NCBI RefSeq assembly: GCF_022213955.1
Contig: NZ_JAKNTW010000002.1
Location: 372,001-436,000 of the forward strand
From: Dolomitihabitans soli
Lineage (GTDB): Bacteria; Actinomycetota; Actinomycetes; Streptosporangiales; Streptosporangiaceae
Reading direction: 5' to 3'
Length of the DNA stretch: 64,000 nt
Part shown: in pieces, positions 37,301 through 45,449 of the stretch
Layout of the letters: each line of letters begins with the position of its first letter
Numbering within the stretch: position 1 is the first letter of the stretch
Notes under the pieces: generated by a model
Told to the model about the DNA's origin: nothing
Databases searched by the model: none
The model's input: the letters and a program-made list of their open reading frames with translations, nothing else
Position numbers and translations under genes: made by a program

Positions 37301-37387
37301 CTGCGGCACTTCACGAACGCGGGCGCGAACCTGCCCGCCGAACGGGTCCGCAGGTGGCTCACCGGTGTGGCGGAAGGAGATCAGTGA
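34331..37387 (+). CDS. Class III nucleotide cyclase - AAA ATPase - TPR signalling protein
   Basis: A 1018-residue soluble signalling protein. Residues about 10-195 are a class III adenylate/guanylate cyclase domain with metal-binding Asp in IFFIDLVGW and in KYIGDAIMATFG, and the Asn/Arg pair in DIVNTASRLQ. An AAA/STAND ATPase follows with P-loop GTPGIGKSR (about 235) and Walker B-like LVVVWEDLHWAEP. The last ~400 residues are TPR-like helices. The usual C-terminal LuxR HTH of related proteins is absent. It might make cAMP, or sense a ligand through the TPRs and gate expression or proteolysis of the peptide system. ATGA/GTGA overlaps on both sides. Confidence 0.88.
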   Translation: MNAMAARPARRNVVIFFIDLVGWTELAERLDPELLRSVLDRYYEACTSGIIEHGGVVEKYIGDAIMATFGIPISSEDDALRAVRAAHAALTRVRELSDGLAPTHGIRLDVHCGISAGEAIVIDSPGSDLRVIGDIVNTASRLQSAAGTGEVLVGDDVARMVRSQVRLEPVPPLTLKGKSSPVRAWRLLSLEPEARHDEDEIPLIGRADEMEQLHQAYRRVTQGRRCCVVTLLGTPGIGKSRLVREFHGSLPEDVAVLTGRCPSYGAGITYRPIAEMLESLNGAGPVIAATLEPASVLTLRGLATLRRAEEDSGVEEISRAVRSLFETLSQDRPLVVVWEDLHWAEPTLLDLIEDLAAWLLDVPVLLICVARPELLTTRTTWGGGMACAVALELGPLGGAQMARLVTELCTHRKPPAEVVAHGTDRLCLRVAESSDGNPLFADLMLETLIEEGEDAPLSPTIQALLGARLDRLGDGERNVLECAATIGHLFTSDKLRILVQDDLDGQAGMDELIRRLLRQRMIRRAASPASFQFTQTLTRDTVYALTRKDLRATWHLALADALSARMETSAEGASFEESSQGDYAHHLETACLLKREVQPDDPLLPTLTVRAARALIDEGTHALHRKDLPAAISLLERGRALLPAGNPGHRPLAVRICDAGLARGDRDRSSTALDTAERMLPDDPRNLLTCAIQREMLAVRSGIRPFAPEPLGDLLAADPDDDLSWCRFHQLEALAQLGEGRFGAAEAALRDGLARARSLGDRYEENRLLSGLCELAQWSPTPIGESLTLCADLAARFSGDRALLVPVLITQARLLALSGDIAAAQTVLVTAGRHTSDLHLGLAATAVIQVKGLVEALAGQHATAEALFRQGAAALHTAGQTGPATTLEVYAARELLRQGNLPEAAQALDRLTATGDRLQSRGELILIALRSRLESADGDHRTALALAAQAEERLDRTDDPCLQGDVLVELAATYRTAGRTADAADAAARALRHFTNAGANLPAERVRRWLTGVAEGDQ

Positions 37388-38259
37388 CGGAGCCGCCCTG
37401 GCGTCGGGAACGGCGCGAGCACTACCCCGGCATGCCCGCCTGGAGCCTGGCCACCTCCCGCCAGGCGCAGGAGGAGTTCCCGGTGAGCCGCCAGGAGGAG
37501 GTCACCAGGGAGTGGGCGATGGCCGGGGCCGACGGATCGGGCGTGCGCGTCTGCGTGGTCGACAGCGGTGTCGACGGCGGGCACCCGCGCGTCGGCGGGC
37601 TGGAGCGATCGGTGGTGGTCGCTCGCGACGACGACGGGGAACCGACGCTCATCGACTGCGATCCGGTCGATCCCGCAGGCCACGGTACGGCGTGCGCCGG
37701 CGTGATCCGGTCGATCGCGCCGGGGGTCGCGCTCTCGTCGGTGCGGGTGCTGACCGACGGGAAGAGCGGCACCGGCAAGGCCCTGCTGGCAGGACTCCGC
37801 TGGGCCATCGACGAGGGCTTCGACCTCATCAACCTCAGCCTCTCGACCACCAGGGCCGAGTTTCAACCGGCGCTCCGCGACCTGGCCGACCGCGCGTACT
37901 TCCGGCGTTGCCTCCTGATCGCCTCGGCGCACAACATGCCGGTGCTGAGTTTTCCGTGGACCTTCTCCTCGATCGTCTCGGTGGCCAGCCACGACGAACC
38001 CGATCCGTTGACCTATTACTACAATCCCGCGCCACCGGCCGAGTTCTACGCGCGCGGCGTCAGGGTCCCGGTCGCCTGGCCGGGCGGCAAGGAGGTCAGC
38101 AGCACCGGGAACAGCTTCGCCGCACCCCACATCACCGGCATCTGCGCGGTCATCATGAGCAAGCACCGATGGATGACGCCGTTCCAGATCAAGTCGGTGC
38201 TCTACCTCACCGCCGACAACGTCGCCGCATCCAACGGAGGCACCCATGTCCCTACATGA
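37384..38259 (+). CDS. Cytoplasmic subtilisin-like (S8) serine protease
   Basis: A compact 291-residue subtilase with complete triad: Asp60 (CVVDSG), His100 (AGHGTACAG) and Ser244 (GNSFAAPH). There is no signal peptide or obvious propeptide, so it stays in the cytoplasm, unlike most subtilisins. GTG 37384 overlaps the cyclase stop (GTGA) with AAGGAGAT upstream. In a locus with a modified peptide it is a candidate leader peptidase or an effector switched by the cyclase/ATPase protein. Confidence 0.92.
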   Translation: MTEPPWRRERREHYPGMPAWSLATSRQAQEEFPVSRQEEVTREWAMAGADGSGVRVCVVDSGVDGGHPRVGGLERSVVVARDDDGEPTLIDCDPVDPAGHGTACAGVIRSIAPGVALSSVRVLTDGKSGTGKALLAGLRWAIDEGFDLINLSLSTTRAEFQPALRDLADRAYFRRCLLIASAHNMPVLSFPWTFSSIVSVASHDEPDPLTYYYNPAPPAEFYARGVRVPVAWPGGKEVSSTGNSFAAPHITGICAVIMSKHRWMTPFQIKSVLYLTADNVAASNGGTHVPT

Positions 38260-38863
38260 TCCACTGCCTTCCGAAGGCACCGACATCACTGAGCGGCGAC
38301 TGCTGCAGTCCATCGTGGAAGTGGCCCGCCACGTGTTCGACTCGGCCGCGGCATCGATCTTCCTCGTGGACGACGACACCGGAGAACTGGTCTTCGAGGC
38401 GGTGTCGGGCGAAGGCGAGAAGCACCTGCTGGGGATGCGTTTCCCGGCAGGCACCGGCATCGCGGGCTGGGTCGCGGCAAGCGGCCAGCCCCTGATCGTC
38501 GACGATGTGTCAGAGGTGACGCAGTTCGCCCACGACGCGGCCGAGTCCACCGGCTACGTGCCCCGCAGCATCATGGCGGCACCGCTCATCCGCTACGAGG
38601 AGTGCATCGGCGTGCTGGAGGTGCTGGACCGCTCGAACCCGACCCGCGGCGACCTCGCCGACGTGGACCTCCTCGCCCTGATCGCAGCCCAGGCCGCCTA
38701 CGGCCTCGAACTCCTGCTTCGCCTACGGCATGCGAACACCACCCCCACCGACGACATCCACGTGTTGCTGCAACGGATCGCCGCCCGGATACCCAAGGGC
38801 GCACGGACCACCCACCCGACAGCCGCGAAGCTCCTCGCCATGGCCGACGACCTCCTCGCCTGA
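38246..38863 (+). CDS. GAF-domain protein
   Basis: A 205-residue protein with one GAF domain (about 10-160): ASIFLVDDDTGELVFEAVSG, FPAGTGIAGWVAASGQPLIVDDV and IGVLEVLDRS. GAF domains bind cyclic nucleotides or other small ligands, and no output domain is present. The ATG overlaps the protease gene by 14 bp and has an ACGGAGG site. With a cyclase two genes upstream, it may be a receptor for that signal. It closes the rightward operon. Confidence 0.85.
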   Translation: MSLHDPLPSEGTDITERRLLQSIVEVARHVFDSAAASIFLVDDDTGELVFEAVSGEGEKHLLGMRFPAGTGIAGWVAASGQPLIVDDVSEVTQFAHDAAESTGYVPRSIMAAPLIRYEECIGVLEVLDRSNPTRGDLADVDLLALIAAQAAYGLELLLRLRHANTTPTDDIHVLLQRIAARIPKGARTTHPTAAKLLAMADDLLA

Positions 38864-39012
38864 CGGCCGCATCGGCCTGCGCGACGCCATGGCAGCCCCG
38901 GGCCCGCGCCGGTGACTTCGGCCCCGTTTGGTTGTTTCGCCGTTCCGGGAGAGGCGGGAGCCTCGGAGGTCCGGGTTGACAGGCCGACTGCGCGTATCGC
39001 TATTCTCAATAT

Positions 39013-39426
39013 ATGAACAGTTCTTCAGATGAGCAATCGTCGGCTGTCGACGACTGCGCCATCCGGGTGGTGGATGCCCCCCGGGTGGCGGCGGTGCGTG
39101 AGCGGATGCCCGCGGGGCAGGATCTGGACGACACCGCGGAGGTGTTCGGGTTGCTGTCGGACCCGGGCCGGCTGCGGCTGCTGCTGGCGCTGCTGGAAGG
39201 CGAGATGTGCGTGTGCGATCTGGCCGCGGTGAGCGGGCAGAGCGAGTCGGCGGTGTCCCATGCGCTTCGGCTGCTGCGAGCCCACCGCGTGGTGACGGCC
39301 CGCCGCGCGGGCCGGATGGCCTTCTACCGGCTGGAGGACGCACACGTGCGGATGCTGCTCGACCTGGCGCTCGCGCACACCGAGCACACCCAGGCCATCC
39401 ACCCCGAACGGGACGGGAACCACTGA
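39013..39426 (+). CDS. ArsR/SmtB metal-sensing repressor
   Basis: A 137-residue winged-helix repressor. The alpha3 metal motif ELxCVCDL is present as EMCVCDLAAVSG, and the alpha5-type site as DLALAHTEHTQAIH, a pattern fitting Zn, Cd or Co sensing. Recognition helix: SESAVSHALRLLRAHRVV. Its stop and the CDF start share a base (TGATG), so it should repress itself and the exporter until metal rises. The low-GC stretch just upstream (about 38990-39012) holds ATATGAACAG-like dyad sequence typical of ArsR operators. Confidence 0.92.
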   Translation: MNSSSDEQSSAVDDCAIRVVDAPRVAAVRERMPAGQDLDDTAEVFGLLSDPGRLRLLLALLEGEMCVCDLAAVSGQSESAVSHALRLLRAHRVVTARRAGRMAFYRLEDAHVRMLLDLALAHTEHTQAIHPERDGNH

Positions 39427-40337
39427 TGGGCACCGGGCACCGACACGGACACGGGCAGGGACACGCGGGGGGACGGCATCGGTGGCGGCTCGCCGTCTCC
39501 TTCGCGCTCATCGGCTCCTACTTCGTCGTCGAGCTGGTCTACGGGTTGTTGTCGGGCTCCCTGGCGTTGCTGTCGGATGCCGGGCACATGGCCGCCGATG
39601 TGGTGACCTTGGGCGCCGCGCTGGTGGCCACCCGGATCGCCACCCGCCCAGACGCCACGGGCCGCCGCAGTTACGGCTCCTACCGGGCGGAGGTGTTCGC
39701 CTCCCTGCTGGCGGTGGTGCTGATGCTCGGCGTGGCGGTGTACGTGGTGGCCGAGGCCGTGGGGCGGATCGGCGCCACCGCCGAGGTCTCCTCCGGGCCG
39801 ATGCTCGTCGTGGGAGCCGTCGGCCTGGTCATCAACGTCATCGTGTTGCTGCTGCTGCGCTCCGGCGCGGCGGAGAGCCTGAACGTCAAGGGCGCCTATC
39901 TGGAGGTGGTGGCCGACACCGCCGGGTCGGTCGGCGTCATCGCCGCGGGCTGGCTGGTGGCGGCGACGGGCCTGCCGATCTGGGACACGCTGGTCGCCCT
40001 GGCCATCGGGATCTTCGTGGCCGTGCGCGCCGTCTCGCTGGGTCGGCAGGTCTTCGCGGTCTTGGGCCAGCATGTCCCGGCCGGTATGGATCCGGCCGCC
40101 GTCGCCCGGGATCTGGGCGCCGTCGAGGGCGTGCGTGACGTCCACGACCTGCATCTGTGGACGTTGACGTCCGGCATGCACGTGGCCACGGCCCATTTGG
40201 TCACGCAGGACGGCGCCGACCCTCACGCCGTCCTGGACCAAGCCCGCGACCTGCTGCGCGGGCGGCACGGCGTGGCTCACGCCACGTTGCAGGTCGAACC
40301 GGCCGATCACGTCGGCTGCGACGAACTGGGCTGGTGA
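39426..40337 (+). CDS. CDF family cation efflux protein
   Basis: A 303-residue cation diffusion facilitator with a His-rich N-terminus (GHRHGHGQGH), six transmembrane helices, metal site SDAGHMAAD in helix 2 and a second site VVADTAGS in helix 5, where the first ligand position is Glu rather than the common His. A C-terminal cytoplasmic domain includes VHDLHLWTLTSGM. It exports Zn, Cd or Co in exchange for protons and is co-transcribed with the ArsR repressor. Confidence 0.93.
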   Translation: MGTGHRHGHGQGHAGGRHRWRLAVSFALIGSYFVVELVYGLLSGSLALLSDAGHMAADVVTLGAALVATRIATRPDATGRRSYGSYRAEVFASLLAVVLMLGVAVYVVAEAVGRIGATAEVSSGPMLVVGAVGLVINVIVLLLLRSGAAESLNVKGAYLEVVADTAGSVGVIAAGWLVAATGLPIWDTLVALAIGIFVAVRAVSLGRQVFAVLGQHVPAGMDPAAVARDLGAVEGVRDVHDLHLWTLTSGMHVATAHLVTQDGADPHAVLDQARDLLRGRHGVAHATLQVEPADHVGCDELGW

Positions 40338-40457
40338 ACGCCACCATCACACCGGCCCCTGCTCCACCCTCTCCATTCCCCCTGCCTCCCCCTTGGAGAT
40401 GGTCATGACCGTCCCGCTCACCTCAGGAATGCCCGGCAGGCACGTCGCCCCGGCCTG

Positions 40458-40511
40458 TCACGCTCGCATACGGCGGGCGACGTCTCACGCTCGCATACGG
40501 CGGGCGACGTC
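40458..40511. repeat. Perfect 27-bp tandem duplication at aminotransferase stop
   Basis: The 27-bp unit beginning TCACGCTCGCATACGG is present at 40458-40484 and 40485-40511 without mismatch. It contains the last eight codons and stop of the aminotransferase gene; the outer copy is untranslated. This indicates a recent slippage or recombination event. Confidence 0.9.
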
Positions 40512-41786
40512 GTGCAACGCCGCGGCGAGCCGGTCGACGTCGCCAGCTGAGGTGAACAGGGCAGGGGTCACCCGGACGCAGTCGCCTCTGGTCACACCGC
40601 CGCGCCGTACGGTGAAGATCCGATAGCGGCTCATCAGGTAGTCGCTGATGGCGACGTTGTCGGCTTCGGAGGTCCGCCCGCTCACCCGGAACGCGGTGAT
40701 GGTGCCGTACATGGCGGGTTCTTCGGGCGTGAGGATCTCCAGGTTGGGGATGTGGCGTACCTGGTGGACCCACCGGTCGCGCAGGTAGCGCAGGCGTGAC
40801 TGCTTGACCGGGGCGCCGAGGGAGTCGTGGAAGTCCAGGGCGGTGCCGACCGTGAGGATCGGGGCGACGTCCATGGTGCCGGAGTGGACCCGTGAGCGGA
40901 TGTCGCCGGCGGGATAGGTCTCATCGGCGAAGACCAGGTCGATGTCGGCCAGGCGGTCCTTGCGGATGTAGAGGAATCCGGCTCCCAATGGGGCGCCCAT
41001 CCACTTGTGCAGGGAGAAGCCGGCGAACTCGGCGTCCAGATCGGCGATCGTGAAGTCCAGGTGACCCCAGGAGTGGGCGGCGTCGACGATGACGTCCACT
41101 CCGTGGGTGCGGGCCATCGCGATGATCTCTTTCACCGGGGTCACCAGGCCCGTGCGGTTGTTCATGTGGGAGAGCAGGAGCAGCTTGACCTTCGGATGGG
41201 CGGCGAAGGCGTGGGCGTAGGCGTCCAACACCGCCTGGCGGGTCGCCGGTTCGGGGATGACCAGCTTCTCGACATGCACTCCCCGGCGGCCACGCAGCCA
41301 GTTCATCGTGTACTGCATGCTGTGATAGTCGAGGTCGGCGTACATCACCGCGTCGCCCGATCGTAGAGCGCGGTAGCCCGCGATCAGGTTCTGCAGGGCT
41401 TCGGTGCCGCCGCGGGTGAGGGCGATCTCCTCCATCGTGACGCCCAGGAGGGTGGCGATACGCTGCCTGACCTGATCGGCCTGGGCCTTGTAGGTGGTCC
41501 GCAGCAGGTGGGAGTTGACCTTGTTGAGGTGGTCGACGTTGCGGTGGTAGGCGTGGCGCACCGGCTCGGGCATGATCCCGTAGTAGCCGTTCTCCAGGTT
41601 GACGAACTCCGGGCTGACCCGGAACCGTCGCGCGACGGCCCGCCATACGGTCTCGTCGCGGGCCAGCAGGTCGGGGTCGACGCCGGCGGGTATCCGCACC
41701 GGCTCGGCGTCCGCTCGTCCGTGCAGGCCGGAAAGGGTCATCAGCGCGCCCGCGCCGGCGACCATCGTACGCCTGGACATGGTCAT
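40485..41786 (-). CDS. Tat-exported class V PLP aminotransferase (IPN-epimerase-like)
   Basis: A 433-residue fold-type I PLP enzyme of the cysteine desulfurase/isopenicillin N epimerase group. Features are TRGGTEALQNLI (phosphate loop), DAAHSWGHLDF (PLP-binding Asp and His), and the Schiff-base Lys in SLHKWMGAPLG. The N-terminus is a twin-arginine signal (MSRRTMVAGAGALMTLSG), so an exported, cofactor-loaded enzyme is predicted. ATG 41786 with GGGAGAG is chosen. Possible reaction: epimerisation, desulfuration or transamination of an amino acid outside the membrane. Related Tat-linked members occur in actinomycete genomes. Confidence 0.88.
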   Translation of the reverse strand: MTMSRRTMVAGAGALMTLSGLHGRADAEPVRIPAGVDPDLLARDETVWRAVARRFRVSPEFVNLENGYYGIMPEPVRHAYHRNVDHLNKVNSHLLRTTYKAQADQVRQRIATLLGVTMEEIALTRGGTEALQNLIAGYRALRSGDAVMYADLDYHSMQYTMNWLRGRRGVHVEKLVIPEPATRQAVLDAYAHAFAAHPKVKLLLLSHMNNRTGLVTPVKEIIAMARTHGVDVIVDAAHSWGHLDFTIADLDAEFAGFSLHKWMGAPLGAGFLYIRKDRLADIDLVFADETYPAGDIRSRVHSGTMDVAPILTVGTALDFHDSLGAPVKQSRLRYLRDRWVHQVRHIPNLEILTPEEPAMYGTITAFRVSGRTSEADNVAISDYLMSRYRIFTVRRGGVTRGDCVRVTPALFTSAGDVDRLAAALHDVARRMRA

Positions 41787-42053
41787 CTCAGCTCTCCCAA
41801 CGGCTCGACAGGCTTCGCATGGCCCAGGCGTCGTGACAGTCGCGGGCCGCGTCCCAAGTGTGCGCACGATAGCCCCGCCGTACCGGGATTGGGCGGTGCC
41901 GGGCGCGCCGCATCGACCGGAAATGCACATAAATGGCACTAATTCCATCTGATGCGAGAGGACTTCATCCGGCGATTCGAATTTGCCGTATTTTGCAAAG
42001 TTCTATGTCTTCACCGGGCGCGTCCTGCCGACCTGTGGGCATCATCTCTTTCG

Positions 42054-42479
42054 ATGTTCACGACACGATCAGTGCGCCGCCACCGGCCGGCCGGATCTTT
42101 CTCCGGCCGGATGGTGGCGAATGCGCTGATCGCCGTGTATCTGGTGGTGGGGCTGGCGTTCACGCACGGCGGCGCCTGTGCAGCCCTGATCATCTCCGAA
42201 GCGGCGGGGCATGCCGGCCACACGGCGCAGTACGCGCCCACCACGACGGGGTCACCGGGGTCGGGGTGTTCTCATGACGATCTGCCCTCAGGCCACCGCC
42301 ATGGGGCGGAGCATGACACCTCGACGGCCACCGTGCCCGGCGCGGAAATGCCGGCGGCCGAGCCGAGTGCCACGCCGGTCCTTTCCTGCCTTCCTACCGA
42401 GCGGAATGTCCGCACGTCCTACGACAATTCCACGTTTCCGAACCCACGCCCGCCGAACCTTTATGTGATGCGTATATAG
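42054..42479 (+). CDS. Small exported His-rich protein
   Basis: About 141 residues: a basic N-region ([10 protein letters not shown]), one hydrophobic segment ([16 protein letters not shown]) and a His-rich exported region ([23 protein letters not shown]). No family recognised. Histidine clusters and the metal-homeostasis neighbours suggest periplasmic metal binding. The start could be ATG 42054 or 42111; neither has a good ribosome site, so the gene call is moderate. Confidence 0.5.
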   Translation: MFTTRSVRRHRPAGSFSGRMVANALIAVYLVVGLAFTHGGACAALIISEAAGHAGHTAQYAPTTTGSPGSGCSHDDLPSGHRHGAEHDTSTATVPGAEMPAAEPSATPVLSCLPTERNVRTSYDNSTFPNPRPPNLYVMRI

Positions 42480-42585
42480 GCCGAGGTGTGACCGCCCGCC
42501 ACAAGGTGGCAGGCGGTCCGTCACCGATCCTATTCCTGACGTGACCATTTCCGGCGCCACGTCCATCCGCATCGGGGATTCAGCA

Positions 42586-43692
42586 ATGACACCGCGCAAC
42601 GCGGCCGCATGCCTGGAGCACGCGGCCTGTGCCACATATCCAGCACTCGGCCTCACCATCGGCAACACGCCGCTGACCTACATCTGCGAACCGCACGCGC
42701 CCGAAGGACCCGGTTTCTGGGCCAAGCTCGAAGGCTTCAACCCCGGAGGGATCAAAGACCGCCCGGCCCTGCACATGGTCCGCCAGGCCCGCGCACGGGG
42801 CGACCTCAAGCCGGGCGGGACGATCGTGGAGTCCACCAGCGGCACGCTCGGGCTCGGGCTTGCCCTGGCCGGCATCGTCTTCGGCCACCCCGTCGTCCTG
42901 GTGACCGACCCCGGCATGGAACCGCTCATGTGCCGGCTGCTGACCTCCTACGGCGTGCGCCTGGAGATCGTGCCCGAACCACATCCCACGGGCGGCTGGC
43001 AGGAGGCCCGCCGTGTCCGCGTCCGGCAACTGGTGCGGGACCTGCCCGGCTCCTACTGCCCGGACCAGTACAACAACCCCGACAACGTCGCCGGCTACGC
43101 CGGACTGGCCCACGAGCTTCTCACCCAGCTCACCCGGATCGACGTCCTGGTCTGCTCGGTCGGGACCGGCGGGCACAGCGCCGGCATCCACCGGGTGCTC
43201 CGCCAGCACTTTCCGCACCTGGAGCTCGTCGGAGTGGACACGGTGGGCTCCACCATCTTCGGCCAGCCCGACCTGCCTCGCCTGATGCGCGGCCTGGGCA
43301 GCAGCATCCACCCGCGCAACGTCGCCTATGACTCCTTCAGCGAGGTGCACTGGGTCAACGCCGCCGAAGCCGCCTGGACCTGCCGCGACCTGGCCGCGCG
43401 GCACTACATCTCCGGAGGCTGGAGCACCGGCGCGGTCACCCTGGTGGCCCGATGGGCGGCGGCGAGCGGGCCACCCGGGCGCTGCGTCGTCGCGGTGTTC
43501 CCGGACGGGCCGTGGCGCTACTGGAACACGATCTTCGACGATGAGTTCTGCCACGCCAACGACCTGCTCGCCGCCGCCCCGGCCGCCGAGCCGGATGAGA
43601 TCGCCGTCCCCGGCGAGCGTAAGGTTTCCCGCTGGACACGCTGCACCTCGGTAATCGATCCGCTCGCCGATGCGGAAGGGCGGCCTCAGTGA
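42586..43692 (+). CDS. Cysteine synthase-family PLP enzyme
   Basis: A 368-residue fold-type II PLP enzyme related to cysteine synthase/SbnA. The Schiff-base Lys is in [10 protein letters not shown], the substrate loop in [12 protein letters not shown] and the glycine-rich phosphate loop in [10 protein letters not shown]. These enzymes do beta-replacement on Ser derivatives. ATG 42586 follows GGGGA; a GTG at 42541 is an alternative. Its stop overlaps the MFS start (GTGA), so it and the exporter act together, which hints at synthesis and export of a small amino-acid product. Confidence 0.88.
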   Translation: MTPRNAAACLEHAACATYPALGLTIGNTPLTYICEPHAPEGPGFWAKLEGFNPGGIKDRPALHMVRQARARGDLKPGGTIVESTSGTLGLGLALAGIVFGHPVVLVTDPGMEPLMCRLLTSYGVRLEIVPEPHPTGGWQEARRVRVRQLVRDLPGSYCPDQYNNPDNVAGYAGLAHELLTQLTRIDVLVCSVGTGGHSAGIHRVLRQHFPHLELVGVDTVGSTIFGQPDLPRLMRGLGSSIHPRNVAYDSFSEVHWVNAAEAAWTCRDLAARHYISGGWSTGAVTLVARWAAASGPPGRCVVAVFPDGPWRYWNTIFDDEFCHANDLLAAAPAAEPDEIAVPGERKVSRWTRCTSVIDPLADAEGRPQ

Positions 43693-44942
43693 TCGCGACG
43701 CTGCGCCAGTTCCGCTCCTTCAGCCGCCCGATCCAGATCCTCCAGATCAACCAGGTAGGCATCAACCTGGGCTTCTACATGCTCATGCCGTACCTGGCCC
43801 AGCACCTGGCCGCCGATGCGGGCCTGGCCGTGTGGATCATCGGACTGATCCTCGGGCTGCGCAACATGAGCCAGCAAGGGTTGTTCCTCATCGGCGGCAC
43901 GCTGTCGGACCGCGTCGGCTACAAACCCGTGATCATGGCGGGGTGCGCGCTGCGCACGATCGGGTTCACCCTGTTCGGCCTGTCCACTTCGCTGCCGGGC
44001 CTGCTGCTCGCCGCCGTGCTGACCGGTATGGCCGGAGCGCTGTTCAATCCCGCTGCCCGCGCCTATCTGGCCCACGAGGCGGCAGGTCGCAAGGTCGAGG
44101 CGTTCGCCGTGTTCAACGTCTTCTACCAGGTGGGCATCCTGGCCGGGCCGGTAGCCGGAGTCGCTCTGCTCGGCGTCGGCTTCCAGGCGGTCTGCCTGTC
44201 CGCGGCGGCGATCTTCGCCGTGCTCACCGTCGTGCAGGGGGTGTGCCTGCCCGCCCGCGCGGGAGCGGAGGCCGACTCCCACCGGCCGGTCCTGCACGAG
44301 TGGCGCGAGGCGTTCACCAACCGGCCCTTCCTGGCCTTCGCCGCCGCGATGATCGCCTCCTACGCGCTGTCCTACCAGATGTATCTGGGACTGCCGCTGG
44401 AGGTTCGGCGGGTATCAGGCGCCGATTCGGGCGTGGTGGCGCTCTACGTCATCTCGGCCGTGCTGGGGATAGTCGGACAGGTCCGGATCACCGCCTGGTG
44501 CGGTTCGCGCTGGAGCCGGGGGCAGGCCATCGCGCGCGGGCTCGCCCTCATGGGCCTGGCCTTCGTGCCCCTGATCGTCTCCGCTCACCTCACGCCCCCG
44601 CCGCAACTCGTGCTGGCCCCGGTGATCGTGTGCACCGTGATGCTCACCACCGGCACCCTGATGGCCTTTCCGTTCGAGATGGCGACGGTCGCCGACGTGG
44701 GCGGCGGGCGGCTCATCGGCACCTACTACGGCCTGTACAACCTCCTCTCCGGCGCCGGGATCCTGCTGGGCAATCTGGTCAGCGGCGCCGCGATCGACCT
44801 CACCGAGGGCTCTGCATGGGCGAGTCTGCCCTGGGTGCTGCTGGTCTTCGCGGGCCTGCTGTCCGCGCTCGCCGTACGACGCCTGGACCGCGCGGGACGA
44901 CTGGCCGCCCCGCGACGCGGACCAGCCGTGACGACGACCTGA
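43689..44942 (+). CDS. MFS transporter linked to cysteine synthase-like gene
   Basis: A 417-residue major facilitator with about 12 helices; loop 2-3 reads [18 protein letters not shown] 43689 overlaps the preceding stop. It may export the product of the PLP enzyme, or import a substrate. MtfA/MdtH-like proteins look similar. Confidence 0.9.
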   Translation: MIATLRQFRSFSRPIQILQINQVGINLGFYMLMPYLAQHLAADAGLAVWIIGLILGLRNMSQQGLFLIGGTLSDRVGYKPVIMAGCALRTIGFTLFGLSTSLPGLLLAAVLTGMAGALFNPAARAYLAHEAAGRKVEAFAVFNVFYQVGILAGPVAGVALLGVGFQAVCLSAAAIFAVLTVVQGVCLPARAGAEADSHRPVLHEWREAFTNRPFLAFAAAMIASYALSYQMYLGLPLEVRRVSGADSGVVALYVISAVLGIVGQVRITAWCGSRWSRGQAIARGLALMGLAFVPLIVSAHLTPPPQLVLAPVIVCTVMLTTGTLMAFPFEMATVADVGGGRLIGTYYGLYNLLSGAGILLGNLVSGAAIDLTEGSAWASLPWVLLVFAGLLSALAVRRLDRAGRLAAPRRGPAVTTT

Positions 44943-45092
44943 CACCGCATGCCGGGATCCACCGGATCACCGCCTTCGCCCGCCGGCCCGCCAGGCGGAG
45001 GCGAGCGAGAGGTACGGGCGTCGCGGTGTTCCGCGGCGAAGCGTGACCTACCCTTGCACCGTGACCGGAGCGGATGTGGAGAGGCAGGCCAG

Positions 45093-45449
45093 GTGCGGCT
45101 CGGCAATCTGGAACGCTCGATCATGGAGGCCCTGTGGGGACATCCTGAGGGAATGCTCGCCCAGGAGGTGGCCGACGCGCTCGCTTCGCGGCCCGCGGTG
45201 ACGACGGTCCTGACGGTCCTGGTGCGGCTCTCACGCAAAGGGCTGGTGTCGCGGGAACGGGCAGGACGCGCTCATCTCTACAAGGCGACCGGCGACAAGG
45301 ACGCGTTCGTCGCCGAGACGATGCGCGCCGCCCTGGCCGAGGCCGGCGATGTGGAGGCCGCGGTGAACCGCTTCGTGGTGACCGTCTCCCCCGAGGTCAC
45401 CGCCGCCCTCCGGGCCGCCCTGGAGGTGCCGGGCGGGGACCCCTCATGA
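45093..45449 (+). CDS. BlaI/MecI family repressor
   Basis: A 118-residue winged-helix repressor (LGNLERSIMEALWGHPEG, then AVTTVLTVLVRLSRKGLV). The C-terminal dimerisation helices contain the region cleaved in BlaI-type induction. GTG 45093 with GGAGAGG upstream is chosen; longer frames lack ribosome sites. It overlaps the M56 peptidase gene by 4 bp, the usual BlaI-BlaR-like pair in actinomycetes, where it often controls copper, respiratory or beta-lactam-response genes. Confidence 0.93.
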   Translation: MRLGNLERSIMEALWGHPEGMLAQEVADALASRPAVTTVLTVLVRLSRKGLVSRERAGRAHLYKATGDKDAFVAETMRAALAEAGDVEAAVNRFVVTVSPEVTAALRAALEVPGGDPS

